From the NCBI GenBank assembly GCA_018883785.1, contig JAHLFO010000107.1:1-37260 (forward strand): 37,260 nt of DNA, written 5' to 3'. The notes beneath the pieces were generated by a model, which worked only from the letters and a program-made list of their open reading frames with translations, searched no databases and was not told the DNA's origin. Below are positions 37,110 to 37,260 of this stretch, piece by piece; positions within the stretch are counted from its first letter, which is position 1, and each line of letters starts with the position of its first letter. Position numbers and translations under genes: made by a program. The stretch comes from Candidatus Bacteroides intestinipullorum. GTDB taxonomy: Bacteria; Bacteroidota; Bacteroidia; Bacteroidales; Bacteroidaceae.

Positions 37110-37154
37110 GTAACTTATGCGTAACCTAAAATTTAATGGTTACGACTTGGTTAC
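37110..37154. promoter_or_regulatory. Symmetric array of four GTAAC/GTTAC half-sites
   Basis: GTAAC at 37110 and 37121 and GTTAC at 37139 and 37150 form a dyad centred at 37132, with 11-bp spacing within each pair and an AT-rich centre (TAAAATTTAAT). This looks like a protein-binding array for a recombinase, excisionase or regulator. Confidence 0.6.
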
Positions 37155-37216
37155 GATTTCATCTTGTCAATTTTCGTAGCTTATGACACCACCGTGTCAC
37201 CTTTCGATTGCGAGTG

Positions 37217-37247
37217 CAAAAGTACTACACATTTTTGAAACATGCAA
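37217..37247 (-). promoter_or_regulatory. Promoter-like TTG-N20-TACTTTTG pair
   Basis: On the minus strand TTG (37245-37247), 20 bp, TACTTTTG (37217-37224). The surrounding GAGTGCAAAAGTAC resembles the sequence ahead of tRNA-fMet at 7177-7190 (GGGTGCAAAGGTAC), suggesting a tRNA-type promoter whose gene is no longer recognisable. Confidence 0.5.
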
Positions 37248-37260
37248 GTTCTTGACAATA

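Larger units (their letters stand above)
36819..37260. other. Gene-free stretch with scar of an integrated element
   Basis: No credible coding region is seen. The stretch holds an AT-rich part with a GACCCT direct repeat (around 36928-36945), a terminator hairpin (37005-37038), a tRNA-3'-end-like segment (37060-37086), a symmetric set of GTAAC/GTTAC sites (37110-37154), a TGACAC/GTGTCA hairpin (37184-37199) and a tRNA-type promoter on the minus strand (37217-37247). Confidence 0.55.

Overview
The window reads as chromosomal DNA of a gut Bacteroidales bacterium (Bacteroides/Phocaeicola type). The evidence is a SusC/SusD pair beside a hybrid two-component regulator, several SPII lipoproteins, -7 boxes of the TAnnTTTG type (often with TTG/TTTG about 20 bp upstream) ahead of many genes, and the absence of clear Shine-Dalgarno sequences. 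I cannot name the species from sequence alone.

Layout. (1) 1-2720, plus strand: the 3' end of an outer-membrane beta-barrel gene, a small lipoprotein, a small exported protein and a FabK/nitronate-monooxygenase-like flavoprotein, closed by a strong terminator. (2) 2731-6189, minus strand: alanine dehydrogenase and a lipoprotein S9 peptidase, whose leader carries four 22-bp tandem repeats. (3) 6444-7157: a periplasmic LTxxQ-like protein with a Cys/His-rich insertion (+) and an initiator tRNA (-). (4) 7429-30744: a polysaccharide utilization locus (PUL). A minus-strand operon from its own promoter encodes GH29 alpha-fucosidase, GH2 beta-galactosidase and two serine-type sulfatases. A lone plus-strand gene encodes an atypical GH20. 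A second minus-strand operon encodes SusC, SusD and a classical GH20 lipoprotein, with an intrinsic terminator/attenuator between susD and the GH20. A divergent hybrid two-component regulator (sensor, kinase, receiver and AraC HTH in one chain) presumably controls the locus. Fucosidase, galactosidase, two hexosaminidases and two sulfatases together point to sulfated, fucosylated Gal/GlcNAc glycans such as mucin O-glycans; this is inferred from gene content. (5) 30843-31656: a small exported protein of unknown function, then a gene-free region holding a MITE-like element with a palindromic 22-bp iteron array. (6) 31657-36243: an apparent operon of TetR regulator, FabG, RluA-family pseudouridine synthase and a second S9 peptidase. 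(7) 36324-37260: a broken tyrosine-recombinase N-terminus with an in-frame TAG, a tRNA-3'-end-like scar with a terminator, and a symmetric array of four GTAAC/GTTAC half-sites, probably the edge of an integrated element.

The least ordinary signals are the two 22-bp-period palindromic arrays about 25 kb apart (6239-6321 and 31382-31464), which look like relatives; the inverted-repeat-bounded element enclosing the second; the four-half-site dyad at 37110-37154; and the Cys/His insertion in the LTxxQ-like protein. The PUL is well formed and resembles known mucin-type loci rather than a new class of system.
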